NCBI GenBank assembly: GCA_002422425.1
Contig: DIVG01000073.1
Span: 48,597-112,596 of the forward strand
Length of the DNA stretch: 64,000 nt
Direction of reading: 5' to 3'
Source of the DNA: Akkermansiaceae bacterium UBA6138
Lineage (GTDB): Bacteria; Verrucomicrobiota; Verrucomicrobiia; Verrucomicrobiales; DEV007
Shown here: piece by piece, positions 53,560-62,150 of the stretch
Layout: each line of letters begins with the position of its first letter
Position numbering within the stretch: position 1 is the stretch's first letter
Program-made: the position numbers and the translations under genes
Notes under the pieces: model-generated
Databases searched by the model: none
What the model was told of the DNA's origin: nothing
Seen by the model: only the letters and a program-made list of their open reading frames with translations

Positions 53560-53781
53560 TTACTTACAGCAGCTCTTCGCAGCGGGGGCCGCGACATGAC
53601 AGCGCTCCTCCGTATTTTTCGGCGCCTCGTTCTTCGGAGCGGGCGGGGTATCTTTCTTCACCGTTGCGCAGCAGCTTGTGCCGCCTTTGGGGGCGGGGGT
53701 CTTGTCGCGTCCGGCTATGGCAACGCTGGAGCCGACTGCGGCGAAAAGGACGACGGCAAGGAGGGTGAGTTTGGTATTCAT
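53560..53781 (-). CDS. Small secreted Cys-pair protein upstream of the metal cassette
   Basis: 73 aa. Signal peptide KLTLLAVVLFAAVGSSVAIAG, then a low-complexity Pro/Lys-rich chain with Cys pairs: TSCCATV, ERCHVAAP and a terminal SCCK. No family is recognised. The cysteines and the neighbours (84 bp upstream of the anti-sigma gene, same strand as copA) suggest a periplasmic copper or soft-metal binding peptide. The 253 bp above it (53782-54034) contain no gene; a small stem AATCC/GGATT followed by T6 at 53860-53877 has no plus-strand gene to end. Confidence 0.65.
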   Translation of the reverse strand: MNTKLTLLAVVLFAAVGSSVAIAGRDKTPAPKGGTSCCATVKKDTPPAPKNEAPKNTEERCHVAAPAAKSCCK

Positions 53782-54034
53782 GGGGATATTCAGTGGGTGA
53801 TTTTAGTTTTTAAGCTCGCCTTCATTGGCGTTCGTGAAGTGCAACTCCACCCCTTGGCGAATCCCTCGGGATTTTTTGAGATTTCCGAGCCACCCTCACA
53901 CCGGCGGCGGACTGGCGTCCGGATTGCAGATGAGGAAGAGGGCTCCGAGACCGAGGGGGAGAAAGGAGCGTCGATGAGCCGTGCCAATCGACCATGAGAA
54001 ACGGGCGCGTTTCCCGCCAGCCTGTTTTTGGCGC

Positions 54035-55531
54035 TTAGTGCTTGCTGTCGAAGAAGGCGGCGGCGTTTTGGAGATGAATCCCGCGCTTCGCCGCGTCCAT
54101 CTTTTCCCAGGTCTTCGCCATCATACTGAGGCGATACTGGCCTTTGAAAAAATCGTAATGGCGGTCGATGAAGCTCCAGAAGAGCCCGTCCCAAATCTCG
54201 CCCCACAGACCAGGGTGGTAGTCGGACATTTTCCTGAGGTAATTCGAGCCTGAAAAATAGGGCTTCGTCGTGAAGATCCCGCCATCGGCGAACTGGCTCA
54301 TGCCGTAGACATTCGGCACCATGACCCAGTCGTAGGCATCGATGAAGAGTTCCATGAACCAGTCATTGACCCGGTGCGGATTGTACTGACAAAGCAACAT
54401 GAAGTTCCCCAGCACCATGAGCCGCTCGATGTGATGCGCGTAACCGGTCTCGAGGAGACGGCCGATGACGAGATCGACGGGCTCGACTCCGGTCGTTGCG
54501 GTCCAGAAGCTGTCGGGGAGGTCGCGGCGATGATCAAAGAAATTCCCGTTCCGCATCTCGACTCCGTGGCGGCGATACATCTGGTAAATGAACTCGCGCC
54601 ATCCGATGATCTGCCGGATGAATCCCTCGAGTGAACCGAGCGGCACCGTGTGAGCCGCCGCGTAGGCGAGGGCGCGCTCGACGACCTCCTTCGGGGTGAG
54701 CAGGCCGATATTCAGCGCGGGAGTAAGAAGGCTGTGAAAGAGAACCCGCTCGCGACAGGAGAGCGCGTCCTCGTAGGGACCAAATTCGGCAAATCGCTCG
54801 GCGAAAAAGGTCTCGAGCCATTCACTCGCATCCTCGTGCGTGACGGCGTAGGAGAATCCTGCGGCGCTGCCTGGATAATCGAAAAAACGTTCCGCCACGT
54901 AAGCGAGAGCATCATCGACCTCACTCCGGCGGGGCGCGGCGGGAAGCGGCGGCACAGCCAGACCCTTCTTCGGCATGGGCTTTCGATTGTCTTCGTCGAA
55001 GCTCCAGCTACCGCCTTCTGGCCCGCCCTGGGCATCGAGGAGGATGCCCATACGCTTGCGCTGCGCTTCGTAGAAGGCCGCCATGAAAGGCTTTTTGCGG
55101 GAGTCGAAATGTTTGTCGGCCCAGTCCTGCGGGGTAAGAAAGAGCGGCGAATCCGTGATCGAGAGACGCACTCCGTTCTCTTCGCAGAAACGACGGAGCC
55201 GCTTTTCGAGAAGAAAGTCAGTCGGGTTCGCCGTCACAATCTCGTCGAAGAGATTGCTTTTAGAGAGGCTTGTCAGGATTTTTCCTATCGTCTTCTCCCG
55301 GTCGTAATCGAGGTAAGTCACCTTGTGCCCGAGATCTTCAAGACGACGTTGAAAGGCCTTCATCGAAGCGCGGTGGAGGACGATCTTCTGCTGATGGAAT
55401 CGTCCCGGCGAGGCGTGGGGATCGCCGAAGAAAAGGGTGTCCTCGATCAGGAAAACGGGACGTCCCGCCGCGATGGCCGGATGATCCGCGAAGAGCTGGT
55501 GGGGAAAAACGAGAGTGACCGATCCGGGCAT
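54035..55531 (-). CDS. Deoxyribodipyrimidine photolyase-related protein lacking Fe-S cysteines
   Basis: 498 aa cryptochrome/photolyase-related (DPRP/PhrB-like) protein. N-terminal domain: VTLVFPHQLFADHPA, LIEDTLFFGD, ANPTDFLLEKRLRRFC. FAD domain: YAVTHEDASEWLETFF, LTPALNIGLLTPKEVVERAL, IRQIIGWREFIYQMYRRHG, YAHHIERLMVLGNFMLL, DWVMVPNVYGMSQFADGG, KPYFSGSNYLRKMSDYHPG. In PhrB-type proteins the stretch after MSDY holds Cys residues for a [4Fe-4S] cluster; here it reads HPGLWGEIWDGLFWSFIDRH with none. It thus resembles the cluster-free branch. It probably repairs (6-4) or cyclobutane lesions or senses light. It starts 3 bp after the SDR stop. Confidence 0.9.
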   Translation of the reverse strand: MPGSVTLVFPHQLFADHPAIAAGRPVFLIEDTLFFGDPHASPGRFHQQKIVLHRASMKAFQRRLEDLGHKVTYLDYDREKTIGKILTSLSKSNLFDEIVTANPTDFLLEKRLRRFCEENGVRLSITDSPLFLTPQDWADKHFDSRKKPFMAAFYEAQRKRMGILLDAQGGPEGGSWSFDEDNRKPMPKKGLAVPPLPAAPRRSEVDDALAYVAERFFDYPGSAAGFSYAVTHEDASEWLETFFAERFAEFGPYEDALSCRERVLFHSLLTPALNIGLLTPKEVVERALAYAAAHTVPLGSLEGFIRQIIGWREFIYQMYRRHGVEMRNGNFFDHRRDLPDSFWTATTGVEPVDLVIGRLLETGYAHHIERLMVLGNFMLLCQYNPHRVNDWFMELFIDAYDWVMVPNVYGMSQFADGGIFTTKPYFSGSNYLRKMSDYHPGLWGEIWDGLFWSFIDRHYDFFKGQYRLSMMAKTWEKMDAAKRGIHLQNAAAFFDSKH

Positions 55532-55534
55532 CGC

Positions 55535-56236
55535 TCAGAGCATCTTCAGGGTGGAGATGCCGCCGTCGATTTTCATGACCTGACCGGTCATGAAACCAGA
55601 CTCAGTTCCGAGGAGAAAGGCGGCTGCCTGGGCGACCTCGGAAGCATCGCCGATGCGCCTGAGCGGATGCCGGTCGGCCGAAGCCTTACGTTTTTCATCA
55701 GTGCTGAGGAGGTTGCCGGCAAGAGGCGTATCCGTCAGAGAGAGGGCGAGACAGTTCACGCGAATGCCGGGCGAGAACTCCGCCGCGAGGGTGCGGGCGA
55801 GCCCCTCGAGCGCCCCTTTGGCGGAGGCGATCCCGGCGTGATAGGGTAATCCGGTACCGACCGCGACCGTGGAAAAAAGAACGATGGAGGCAGACCCCGA
55901 TTTTTTCAAGGCCGGCAAAGCGAGGCGGATCGCGCGGACCGCCCCGAGGAAGTTTACCTCGAGCTCGGCCTGGAAGTCATCGTCGGTGAGCCGCTGAAAC
56001 GGTTTCAACTGGATCGTCCCGGGGCAATAGACGAGCCCGTCGAGCGACTCGGGAAGCGCGAGGGTCGCGTTGCGGTCGGTCACGTCGTAGGCCTGGCGCG
56101 AGACCTGCGGGATCTCTGCAAGTGCCCCCTCGCTACGAGAGGCGGCAATGACGCGGTCCCCGCGATTCGCGAGCAAACGGGCGATTTCCAGTCCGATCCC
56201 CGAATTGCCGCCGATAAGTAGTATGTCACGTTCCAT
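55535..56236 (-). CDS. SDR oxidoreductase co-transcribed with the photolyase-related gene
   Basis: 233 aa from ATG 56236 (the frame opens 18 codons earlier). Cofactor motif IGGNSGIGLEIARLLANRGDRVIAASRS, LDGLVYCPGTIQLKPF, VLFSTVAVGTGLPYHAGIASAKGALEGLARTLAAEFS with the catalytic residues (the Tyr of Y-x-x-x-K is shifted: HAGIASAKG), and GQVMKIDGGIS. Short SDRs of this kind often accompany photolyase-related genes in light- or stress-inducible clusters. Substrate unknown. Confidence 0.85.
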   Translation of the reverse strand: MERDILLIGGNSGIGLEIARLLANRGDRVIAASRSEGALAEIPQVSRQAYDVTDRNATLALPESLDGLVYCPGTIQLKPFQRLTDDDFQAELEVNFLGAVRAIRLALPALKKSGSASIVLFSTVAVGTGLPYHAGIASAKGALEGLARTLAAEFSPGIRVNCLALSLTDTPLAGNLLSTDEKRKASADRHPLRRIGDASEVAQAAAFLLGTESGFMTGQVMKIDGGISTLKML

Positions 56237-56292
56237 TGTCGCAGGATACGGCGGCGGATGAGATTCGGAGGCGTTGCCAGTTCTTCTCATCC

Positions 56293-56316
56293 GTAGCGGA
56301 ATTTGCCAAAATTCCC
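56293..56316. repeat. REP-like palindromic repeat, copy 1
   Basis: The 24-bp text GTAGCGGAATTTGCCAAAAT followed by TCCC, with the internal palindrome GGAATTT-GCCA-AAATTCC. An identical copy is at 60595-60618, and both are intergenic. Copy 1 lies in the 149-bp gap between the SDR start (56236) and the hisD end (56386). The flanks differ, so only the 24-bp core is shared. Confidence 0.8.
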
Positions 56317-56385
56317 CGTCGTCGGTGCGGCGAGGGCGGGGGTAGCGCGAGGGAACAGTGGCAGGTTCCGCTTCAGCCGCCTCCC

Positions 56386-57675
56386 CTACTCCACTCGAAT
56401 CGTCGCCGACCTGCCGTGGGCGTCGAGGCCTTCTACTTTGGCGAAGGCTTCGACGATCGGGGCCGATTTGCGGATGGACTCGCGATCGAGGCGGACGATG
56501 CTGGTGCGTCGCTGGAACATGTCCACGGTCAAACCGGGAAAGGATTTCCCCGCGCCTCCGGTGGGGAGTTCGTGACTGGGTCCGGCGAGGAAGTCACCGA
56601 CGGCGACGGGCGAATAATTTCCGAGGAAAATCGCTCCCGAAGTCGTGATGCGCGGCAGGATCGTCTCCTCGCTTTTGGCAATGAGAGACAGGTGCTCGGG
56701 CGCAAAGGCGTTCACGAGATCGACGCCGTCATCGAGTTTCTCCACGAGCACCATCCAGGCACCATCCTTGAGCGCTTTTTTCAACTGCATCTGGCGGCTG
56801 AGAGTCCGGATCTGGCGCTCGATCTCGGCATTGACGGCATCAAGGAGCTTCTCTGAATCAGTCACGAAACCCATGATGCTGTCCCCACCGTGCTCGGCCT
56901 GCGCAAGCATATCAGCGGCGATGAAGGCAGGATTGCCGGTGCTGTCGGCGAGGGTCACGACCTCGCTCGGCCCGGGGAGCAGATCGACCGCGACGACGCC
57001 GAAGAGCTGGCGTTTCGCCTCGACGACGAAGGAATTCCCGGGCCCGTAGACTTTGAGAACGGGCTTGATCGTTTTTGTCCCGAGCGACATCGCGGCCATG
57101 CCCTGGGCCCCGCCGACCTTGTAAATCTCGGTCGCGCCGGCTTCTTTGAGCGCATAGAGGAGCGCGGGATTGACGGTGCCGCCGGGTCCGGGGGGAGTCA
57201 TCACGACGATCTCGGGACAGCCGGCCGCAGCAGCGAGGCAGACGGTCATGTTCGAGGTCGAGACGAGCGGCGCACTGCCACCGGGCACATACACCCCGAC
57301 GCGTTGAAAGGGCAAGTAACGCTCCCCGACCTCGGCACCCTGGGCGTTTTTGCCCGACCAGTCCTTGCGCAGGCTGCGCTTCGCAAAATCGGTGACATTT
57401 TTCCGCGAGGCGGCGATGGCTTTTTTCGTGGTCGCATCGACGGCATTTCCGGCGGCGGCGAGTTCGGCATCGGTCACGCGCAGTTCTTTGGCGCTTTTGA
57501 AACCGGCCTTGTCAAAGCGGTTCGAGAGTTCGATGAGCTCGGCATCGCCGCGCGCTTTCACCCCGGCGATGATGCCTTTGACGATCTCCTCGACTCCGGC
57601 GGGCGGGGCGGAGCGACGATCGAGTTTCCTGATCGCCGATGAGAAATTTTTGTCCGTGTATCGAATGATGCGCAT
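56386..57675 (-). CDS. hisD: Histidinol dehydrogenase
   Basis: 429 aa. Landmarks in order: RYLPFQRVGVYVPGGSAPLVSTSNM, GGAQGMAAMSLGTKTIKPV, VYGPGNSFVVEAKRQLFG, VDLLPGPSEVVTLADS, DMLAQAEHGGDSIMGFV (zinc Gln/His and catalytic Glu/His), NAFAPEHLSLIAK, GNYSPVAVGDFLAGPSHELPTGGAGKSF and a C-terminal EGLDAHGRSATIR with the last His. All expected active-site residues are there. It carries out the last two steps of histidine synthesis. No other his genes are adjacent, so the pathway is scattered here. The gene 36 bp upstream is a methyltransferase on the same strand. Confidence 0.96.
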   Translation of the reverse strand: MRIIRYTDKNFSSAIRKLDRRSAPPAGVEEIVKGIIAGVKARGDAELIELSNRFDKAGFKSAKELRVTDAELAAAGNAVDATTKKAIAASRKNVTDFAKRSLRKDWSGKNAQGAEVGERYLPFQRVGVYVPGGSAPLVSTSNMTVCLAAAAGCPEIVVMTPPGPGGTVNPALLYALKEAGATEIYKVGGAQGMAAMSLGTKTIKPVLKVYGPGNSFVVEAKRQLFGVVAVDLLPGPSEVVTLADSTGNPAFIAADMLAQAEHGGDSIMGFVTDSEKLLDAVNAEIERQIRTLSRQMQLKKALKDGAWMVLVEKLDDGVDLVNAFAPEHLSLIAKSEETILPRITTSGAIFLGNYSPVAVGDFLAGPSHELPTGGAGKSFPGLTVDMFQRRTSIVRLDRESIRKSAPIVEAFAKVEGLDAHGRSATIRVE

Positions 57676-57711
57676 GGGGGGGAGTGGGGCGTCCGCCTCG
57701 GGCGGAAAAGG

Positions 57712-58611
57712 TTACTCAACAACAAGCCTGAGCGATTTCAAATATTCGTCGCCTCCGAATTCCGGCGGCATGGACGGGCTCTCGCTCGAGACTACGCGCC
57801 GCCGCCGCGACTTGATGCCCTGAATCACGTCGCGCTCGAACTGGGCGGAGGTCAGGCCGAGGGTATTCGCGCAGCAGAGCATCCAGCCGCCGGGCTCGAC
57901 GAGGGCGACGGCGAGGGCGGCGAGGGCGGCGTAGTCACGGTCGGTGCGGAAGGTGACTCTTCCGTTTCTCGAAAAAGTCGGAGGATCGAGGACGATGCCG
58001 TGAAAGGTGCGGCCCTGCCGGGCAAAGGTCGCGAGCCACTCAAAGACGTCGCCTTTGACCCCGTGATGGGCGGCGGGATCGAGTCCGTTGAGGGTGAAAT
58101 TGTCCCAGGTCCAGTTGAGATAGGTTTTCGAAAGGTCCGCCGTCGTCGTTTCCGCCCCCGCGAGGGCCGCCATTACGGAGAATCCGCCGGTGTAAGCGAA
58201 GGTGTTGAGAATACGATCCCCCGGTCGCACCGTTTCCCCGACGCGGCGGCGATTGAGACGCTGATCGAGGAAAATGCCCGAGGAATAGCCCGCGCTGAAG
58301 TCGATCAGGAACGAAGCTCCGTTTTCCCGCACCGCAAAGCGCTCCGTCACGAGCTCACCCGCGACATGGGTCGGTGCCGTCGCCGCCGCTTTGTCACGGG
58401 GACGCCAGTAGACCGAGCGAGCCACGCCCCCGGCGAGGGGATGGAGAAAATCGGGAAAAGTCGGCGCCTGCGTCTGCACGAGCCATCGTCCGTCGAAGTG
58501 ATCGACCCACACCCCGGCGGCAGCATCGTGGTAAATGCGCCAGGCGGTGGTGTCGGGGGCAGGACTGGGGAATAGTCTTTTCAAGGTGACGGTAGGTTGC
58601 AATTCTGCCAT
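57712..58611 (-). CDS. RlmI/RlmK-like SAM methyltransferase without PUA domain
   Basis: 299 aa. SAM-binding core: DRILNTFAYTGGFSVMAALAGAETTTADLSKTYLNW, then FHGIVLDPPTFSRNGRVTFRT with the DPPTF motif, and VEPGGWMLCCANTLGL. The preceding FLIDFSAGYSSGIFLDQRLNR segment is the N-terminal part of the YccW/RlmI family, which makes 23S rRNA m5C1962. The PUA domain of E. coli RlmI is missing; a beta-rich start (PDTTAWRIYHDAAAGVWVDHF) replaces it. rRNA is the likely substrate but this is inference. It is divergent from the phosphohexomutase gene. Confidence 0.85.
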   Translation of the reverse strand: MAELQPTVTLKRLFPSPAPDTTAWRIYHDAAAGVWVDHFDGRWLVQTQAPTFPDFLHPLAGGVARSVYWRPRDKAAATAPTHVAGELVTERFAVRENGASFLIDFSAGYSSGIFLDQRLNRRRVGETVRPGDRILNTFAYTGGFSVMAALAGAETTTADLSKTYLNWTWDNFTLNGLDPAAHHGVKGDVFEWLATFARQGRTFHGIVLDPPTFSRNGRVTFRTDRDYAALAALAVALVEPGGWMLCCANTLGLTSAQFERDVIQGIKSRRRRVVSSESPSMPPEFGGDEYLKSLRLVVE

Positions 58612-58632
58612 CGCTTCCTACCTTGCGAAACC

Positions 58633-60588
58633 ATGAATTCCGAACTCTCCGCCACTCTCGATGCCGCGCTTGTCTCCGGAGACCTCCTCCGGAGCAGTCA
58701 CGACAACATCGTCGAACTCCTCGGCAGTTCGGACAGCCCCGTCTGCGAGGCTTCGGTTGCCTGGCTCGCGAGTGAAGGCCACTGGACCGAGCTGAACAAT
58801 CGCTTTTTCAAAAAGCTCGCTTTCGGCACCGGCGGTCTGCGCGGACGCTCCATCGGCGAGATCGTGACCCCGGCCGAGCGAGGCCGTGCGGCCGAGGGCG
58901 AGCGGCCCGAATTCCCCTGTGTCGGCACGGGCAATCTCAACTATTACAACATCACCCGCGCCACCCTCGGGCTCGTGAGGCACCTCCTCAAGACCCACCC
59001 CGGCGCGGGCCGCCCCTCTCTCGCGGTCGCCCGCGACACCCGCTACTTCGGACAGGAATTCGCCGACTGCGTCACCAAAGTAGCGGTGGAAAACGGCGTC
59101 GATGTCCACCTTTTCACCGAACCCCGCTCGACCCCGCACCTGAGCTTTGCGGTCCGCTACCTCGGCACGACCTCGGGCATCGTCCTCACCGCGAGCCACA
59201 ATCCTCCGCACGACAACGGCTACAAGGTCTACGGCAGCGACGGAGCCCAGATCGTCGAACCCGAAGCCGGCGCCATCATCGCCGAGGTCGAAGCCGTTTG
59301 TGGCGTGAGCTACGACCCTGTGCCGGAAGACTGCCACGGTCGGGTCTTCCCGCTCGGGAAGGAAATGGACGAGGTTTATCTCGCCCGACTCGAGACGCTC
59401 CTGCTCGATCCCGCGATGGTTAAAGAGCAGAGCGATCTCCGCCTTGTCTTCACCAACATCCACGGCACCGGCGGCACGATCTCGCCGAAGATCCTGCGTC
59501 GTCTCGGCTTCACCTGCGACACCGTCCCCGCCCAGGATGTCGAGGACGGCGCCTTCCCGACCGTGAAATCACCGAACCCGGAAAACGCCGAGGCGCTCCA
59601 GATGGGCGTCGACCAGGCCGAGGCGAGCGGAGCCGACATCGTCATCGGGACCGACCCCGACGCCGATCGCATGGGCGTGGTGGTGCGGAACAAGGAGGGC
59701 AAAATGACCCTTCTCACCGGCAACCAGATCGGATCGCTCATGGCCTACTACCGGCTCCTCGCTTTCACCGAACAGGGCATCATCAACGAGACAAACCGCG
59801 ACCACGCCGTCATCGTGAAGACCTTCGTCACGACCGAGCTGCAAACCGCCGTCGCCGCGCACTTCGGCGTCGGGGTAGTCAACACCCTGACAGGATTTAA
59901 ATACATCGGCGGCAAATTGAGAAAATACGAGAACCAGATTCCCGCCGATCTCCGCGAGGATTACAGGCAGCTCTCCGACACCGGGACCCGCGACCTGCGG
60001 CTCACCCACTCGCGCTTTTTTGTCTTCGGCGGCGAGGAGAGCTACGGCTATCTCGGGGCCGACTTCCTTCGTGACAAGGACGCCAACGGGGCCGCCGTCA
60101 TGTTTGCCGAAGTGGCCGCCTTTGCCCGGTCAAAGGGTATGACCTGCGTCGAGCTCCTCGACGAGCTTTTCACCCGCCACGGGGTCTATCTCGAAGGGCA
60201 GCATGCCGAGACCCTCAGCGGAGCCGATGGCGCCGCGCAGATCCAGAAGCTCGCCCTCAGCTACGTCGAATCGCCCCCGACCGAGATTGATGGATCGCCC
60301 GTGGCTCGCGTGCGTGACTTTGCGAACGAAGATTTCTACGACGAGGAAGGCGACCCCGTCCCGAAAGAGAAAATGGTCTTCGTCGATCTCGAAGACGGAC
60401 GCGCCTTCGCGGTGCGGCCCTCCGGAACCGAGCCGAAGATCAAATTCTACCTCTACCAGCGCCCCCGTCCCGGCCACAGCGGCATCGACCTGCCCGAAGA
60501 ACTTGAGTCCGCCAAAGAAATCGCGCAACTTTCGTTCGATTCCCTCAAAGCGGCTGTCGTGGCGGACATGCGGAAGCGTCTGGGGTAA
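58633..60588 (+). CDS. Phosphoglucomutase/phosphomannomutase (alpha-D-phosphohexomutase)
   Basis: 651 aa from ATG 58633 (the frame opens at 58597). Active-site Ser loop GIVLTASHNPPHDNGYKVYGSDGAQI, metal loop GTDPDADRMGVVV, sugar-binding loop FGGEESYGYLGADFLRDKD and phosphate loop RPSGTEPKIKFYLYQR. An extra N-terminal part (LNNRFFKKLAFGTGGLRG) holds the phosphate-binding FGTGGLRG. This is the long bacterial/eukaryal PGM2-like branch, interconverting glucose-1-P and glucose-6-P or the ribose/mannose analogues. It could feed UDP-glucose for the glucan synthase elsewhere in the window. Confidence 0.94.
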   Translation: MNSELSATLDAALVSGDLLRSSHDNIVELLGSSDSPVCEASVAWLASEGHWTELNNRFFKKLAFGTGGLRGRSIGEIVTPAERGRAAEGERPEFPCVGTGNLNYYNITRATLGLVRHLLKTHPGAGRPSLAVARDTRYFGQEFADCVTKVAVENGVDVHLFTEPRSTPHLSFAVRYLGTTSGIVLTASHNPPHDNGYKVYGSDGAQIVEPEAGAIIAEVEAVCGVSYDPVPEDCHGRVFPLGKEMDEVYLARLETLLLDPAMVKEQSDLRLVFTNIHGTGGTISPKILRRLGFTCDTVPAQDVEDGAFPTVKSPNPENAEALQMGVDQAEASGADIVIGTDPDADRMGVVVRNKEGKMTLLTGNQIGSLMAYYRLLAFTEQGIINETNRDHAVIVKTFVTTELQTAVAAHFGVGVVNTLTGFKYIGGKLRKYENQIPADLREDYRQLSDTGTRDLRLTHSRFFVFGGEESYGYLGADFLRDKDANGAAVMFAEVAAFARSKGMTCVELLDELFTRHGVYLEGQHAETLSGADGAAQIQKLALSYVESPPTEIDGSPVARVRDFANEDFYDEEGDPVPKEKMVFVDLEDGRAFAVRPSGTEPKIKFYLYQRPRPGHSGIDLPEELESAKEIAQLSFDSLKAAVVADMRKRLG

Positions 60589-60594
60589 AGGATT

Positions 60595-60618
60595 GTAGCG
60601 GAATTTGCCAAAATTCCC
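60595..60618. repeat. REP-like palindromic repeat, copy 2
   Basis: Identical 24 bp to the copy at 56293-56316, same orientation, 6 bp after the phosphohexomutase stop. The palindrome GGAATTT-GCCA-AAATTCC could form an mRNA 3'-end hairpin. It is followed by a second GC-rich stem (CCCCGC...GCGGGG around 60627-60646). Confidence 0.8.
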
Positions 60619-60699
60619 GGCGTTGCCCCGCGCGCCCAGCGGGGTCCGCGATTGAGTCATTGCCGTAGCCGCTGCCAATCAGGATACTGCGATCTCGGT

Positions 60700-62076
60700 A
60701 TGATCGAGTTCGGGGACAAATCGCGTCGTTCGTTTCTGCGGGTGGGGACACTCGGGATGGGCGGAGCCGCGCTCTCGCTACCGCAATTCCTCACCGCGAA
60801 AGCGCTTCACCCCGGCCTCGTCAAAGACCGCTCGGTCGTGTTCCTCTTCATGCACGGCGGCCCTTCACAGACGGAGACCTTCGATCCGAAAATGGATCAG
60901 CCTTCGGGGATTCGATCCGCCACCGGCGAGGTGCGAACCTCGCTGCCCGGCGTCACCTTCGGCGCGACCTTTCCGCGCCTCGCCTCCCTCGCCCACAAAC
61001 TCGCGATCGTGCGATCCTTCACCACCGGGACCGGAGCCCACGACATCAAGCCCATCGTCGGGAAGAACTCGCTCGGGGCGAACATCGGCTCTCTTTACGC
61101 CCGCGTCGCGGGGACGAACGATCCCGCCAGCGGCCTCCCGCGCAACATCGCCCTTTACCCGAAGGCCGTCGATCCCGAGGCGATGAGCATGATCAAAACC
61201 TTCGGCGACTTCGCCTCGCCCGGCCCGCTCGGTTCCGCCTACGCGCCCTACGAACCGGGCGAAGGCGCAACGATGCAGGCGGACATGACCTTGAAATTGG
61301 AGCGTAATCGCTTCGACGAGAGACGACTCCTCCTTCACGACCTCGACAGCGCCCGACGTCGTCTCGACGAAACCGGCGCAGCGGGGATGAGCGGCTTCCA
61401 GGGGCAGGCCTTTGACATGATCCTCGGCGGCATCGCCGAAGCCTTCGACGTTTCGAAAGAAGATCCCCGCACCCTCGCCCGCTACGACACCGCCTCGCTC
61501 GTTCATCCTGACAAAATACGAAAAGTCTGGAAAAATCACGAGCGCTACCGCGACCACGGCCAGACCATTGGCAAGCTCATGCTCCTCGCCCGCCGTCTCT
61601 GCGAGCGCGGGGCGGGATTCGTCACCGTCACGACGAACTTTGTCTGGGATATGCACGCCGATGCGAACAACGCGACCGTGACCGAGGGCATGGAGTATGT
61701 CGGAGCGCCCTTTGACCACGCCGTGAGCGCGTTCATCGAGGACGTCGAGGCCCGGGGACTCGGCGAAAAAATCCTCCTCGTCTGCTGCGGTGAGATGGGG
61801 CGGGATCCTGTCATCAATGCCAAAGGCGGGCGCGACCACTGGGGCAATCTCGCTCCCCTGCTTCTCTATGGCGGCGGATTGAAAACCGGCCAGATCATCG
61901 GACGCAGCGACCGCCGCGGCGGCGAGCCCGACGCTTCGCCCGTCCTCATGGAGAACCTCACCGCGACGATCCTCCACTCGCTCCTCGATCTCAACGAAGT
62001 GCGGGTCATGGAGGGCCTTTCGAACGAGATCCTCACCGCGATGACTTCGCCCATGCCGATACGCGAGCTGCTCTGA
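60700..62076 (+). CDS. Tat-exported DUF1501 protein, without a cytochrome partner
   Basis: 458 aa from ATG 60700, which sets the Tat motif KSRRSFLRVGTLG at residues ~8-20. Body: SVVFLFMHGGPSQTETFDPK, LAIVRSFTTGTGAHDIKPI, KLMLLARRLCERGAGFVTVTTNFVWDMHAD, ILLVCCGEMGRDPVINAKGGRDHWGN, LLLYGGGLKTGQIIG and LTATILHSLLDLNEVR. It is a standard DUF1501 protein. Unlike the two other copies, the upstream gene is a phosphohexomutase and the downstream one lnt; a PSCyt/DUF1553 gene is absent. Confidence 0.9.
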   Translation: MIEFGDKSRRSFLRVGTLGMGGAALSLPQFLTAKALHPGLVKDRSVVFLFMHGGPSQTETFDPKMDQPSGIRSATGEVRTSLPGVTFGATFPRLASLAHKLAIVRSFTTGTGAHDIKPIVGKNSLGANIGSLYARVAGTNDPASGLPRNIALYPKAVDPEAMSMIKTFGDFASPGPLGSAYAPYEPGEGATMQADMTLKLERNRFDERRLLLHDLDSARRRLDETGAAGMSGFQGQAFDMILGGIAEAFDVSKEDPRTLARYDTASLVHPDKIRKVWKNHERYRDHGQTIGKLMLLARRLCERGAGFVTVTTNFVWDMHADANNATVTEGMEYVGAPFDHAVSAFIEDVEARGLGEKILLVCCGEMGRDPVINAKGGRDHWGNLAPLLLYGGGLKTGQIIGRSDRRGGEPDASPVLMENLTATILHSLLDLNEVRVMEGLSNEILTAMTSPMPIRELL

Positions 62077-62150
62077 CGCCTCACGAAAACGATCCCGCCC
62101 CGTCACAAAAAGATCAATCGACGGAGCCGTAAAAATCGCTTGAGTAAGGC

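Noticed and set aside
53860..53877. Stem AATCC/GGATT with T6, terminator-like on the plus strand
   Set aside because: Only 5 bp and no plus-strand gene ends there.
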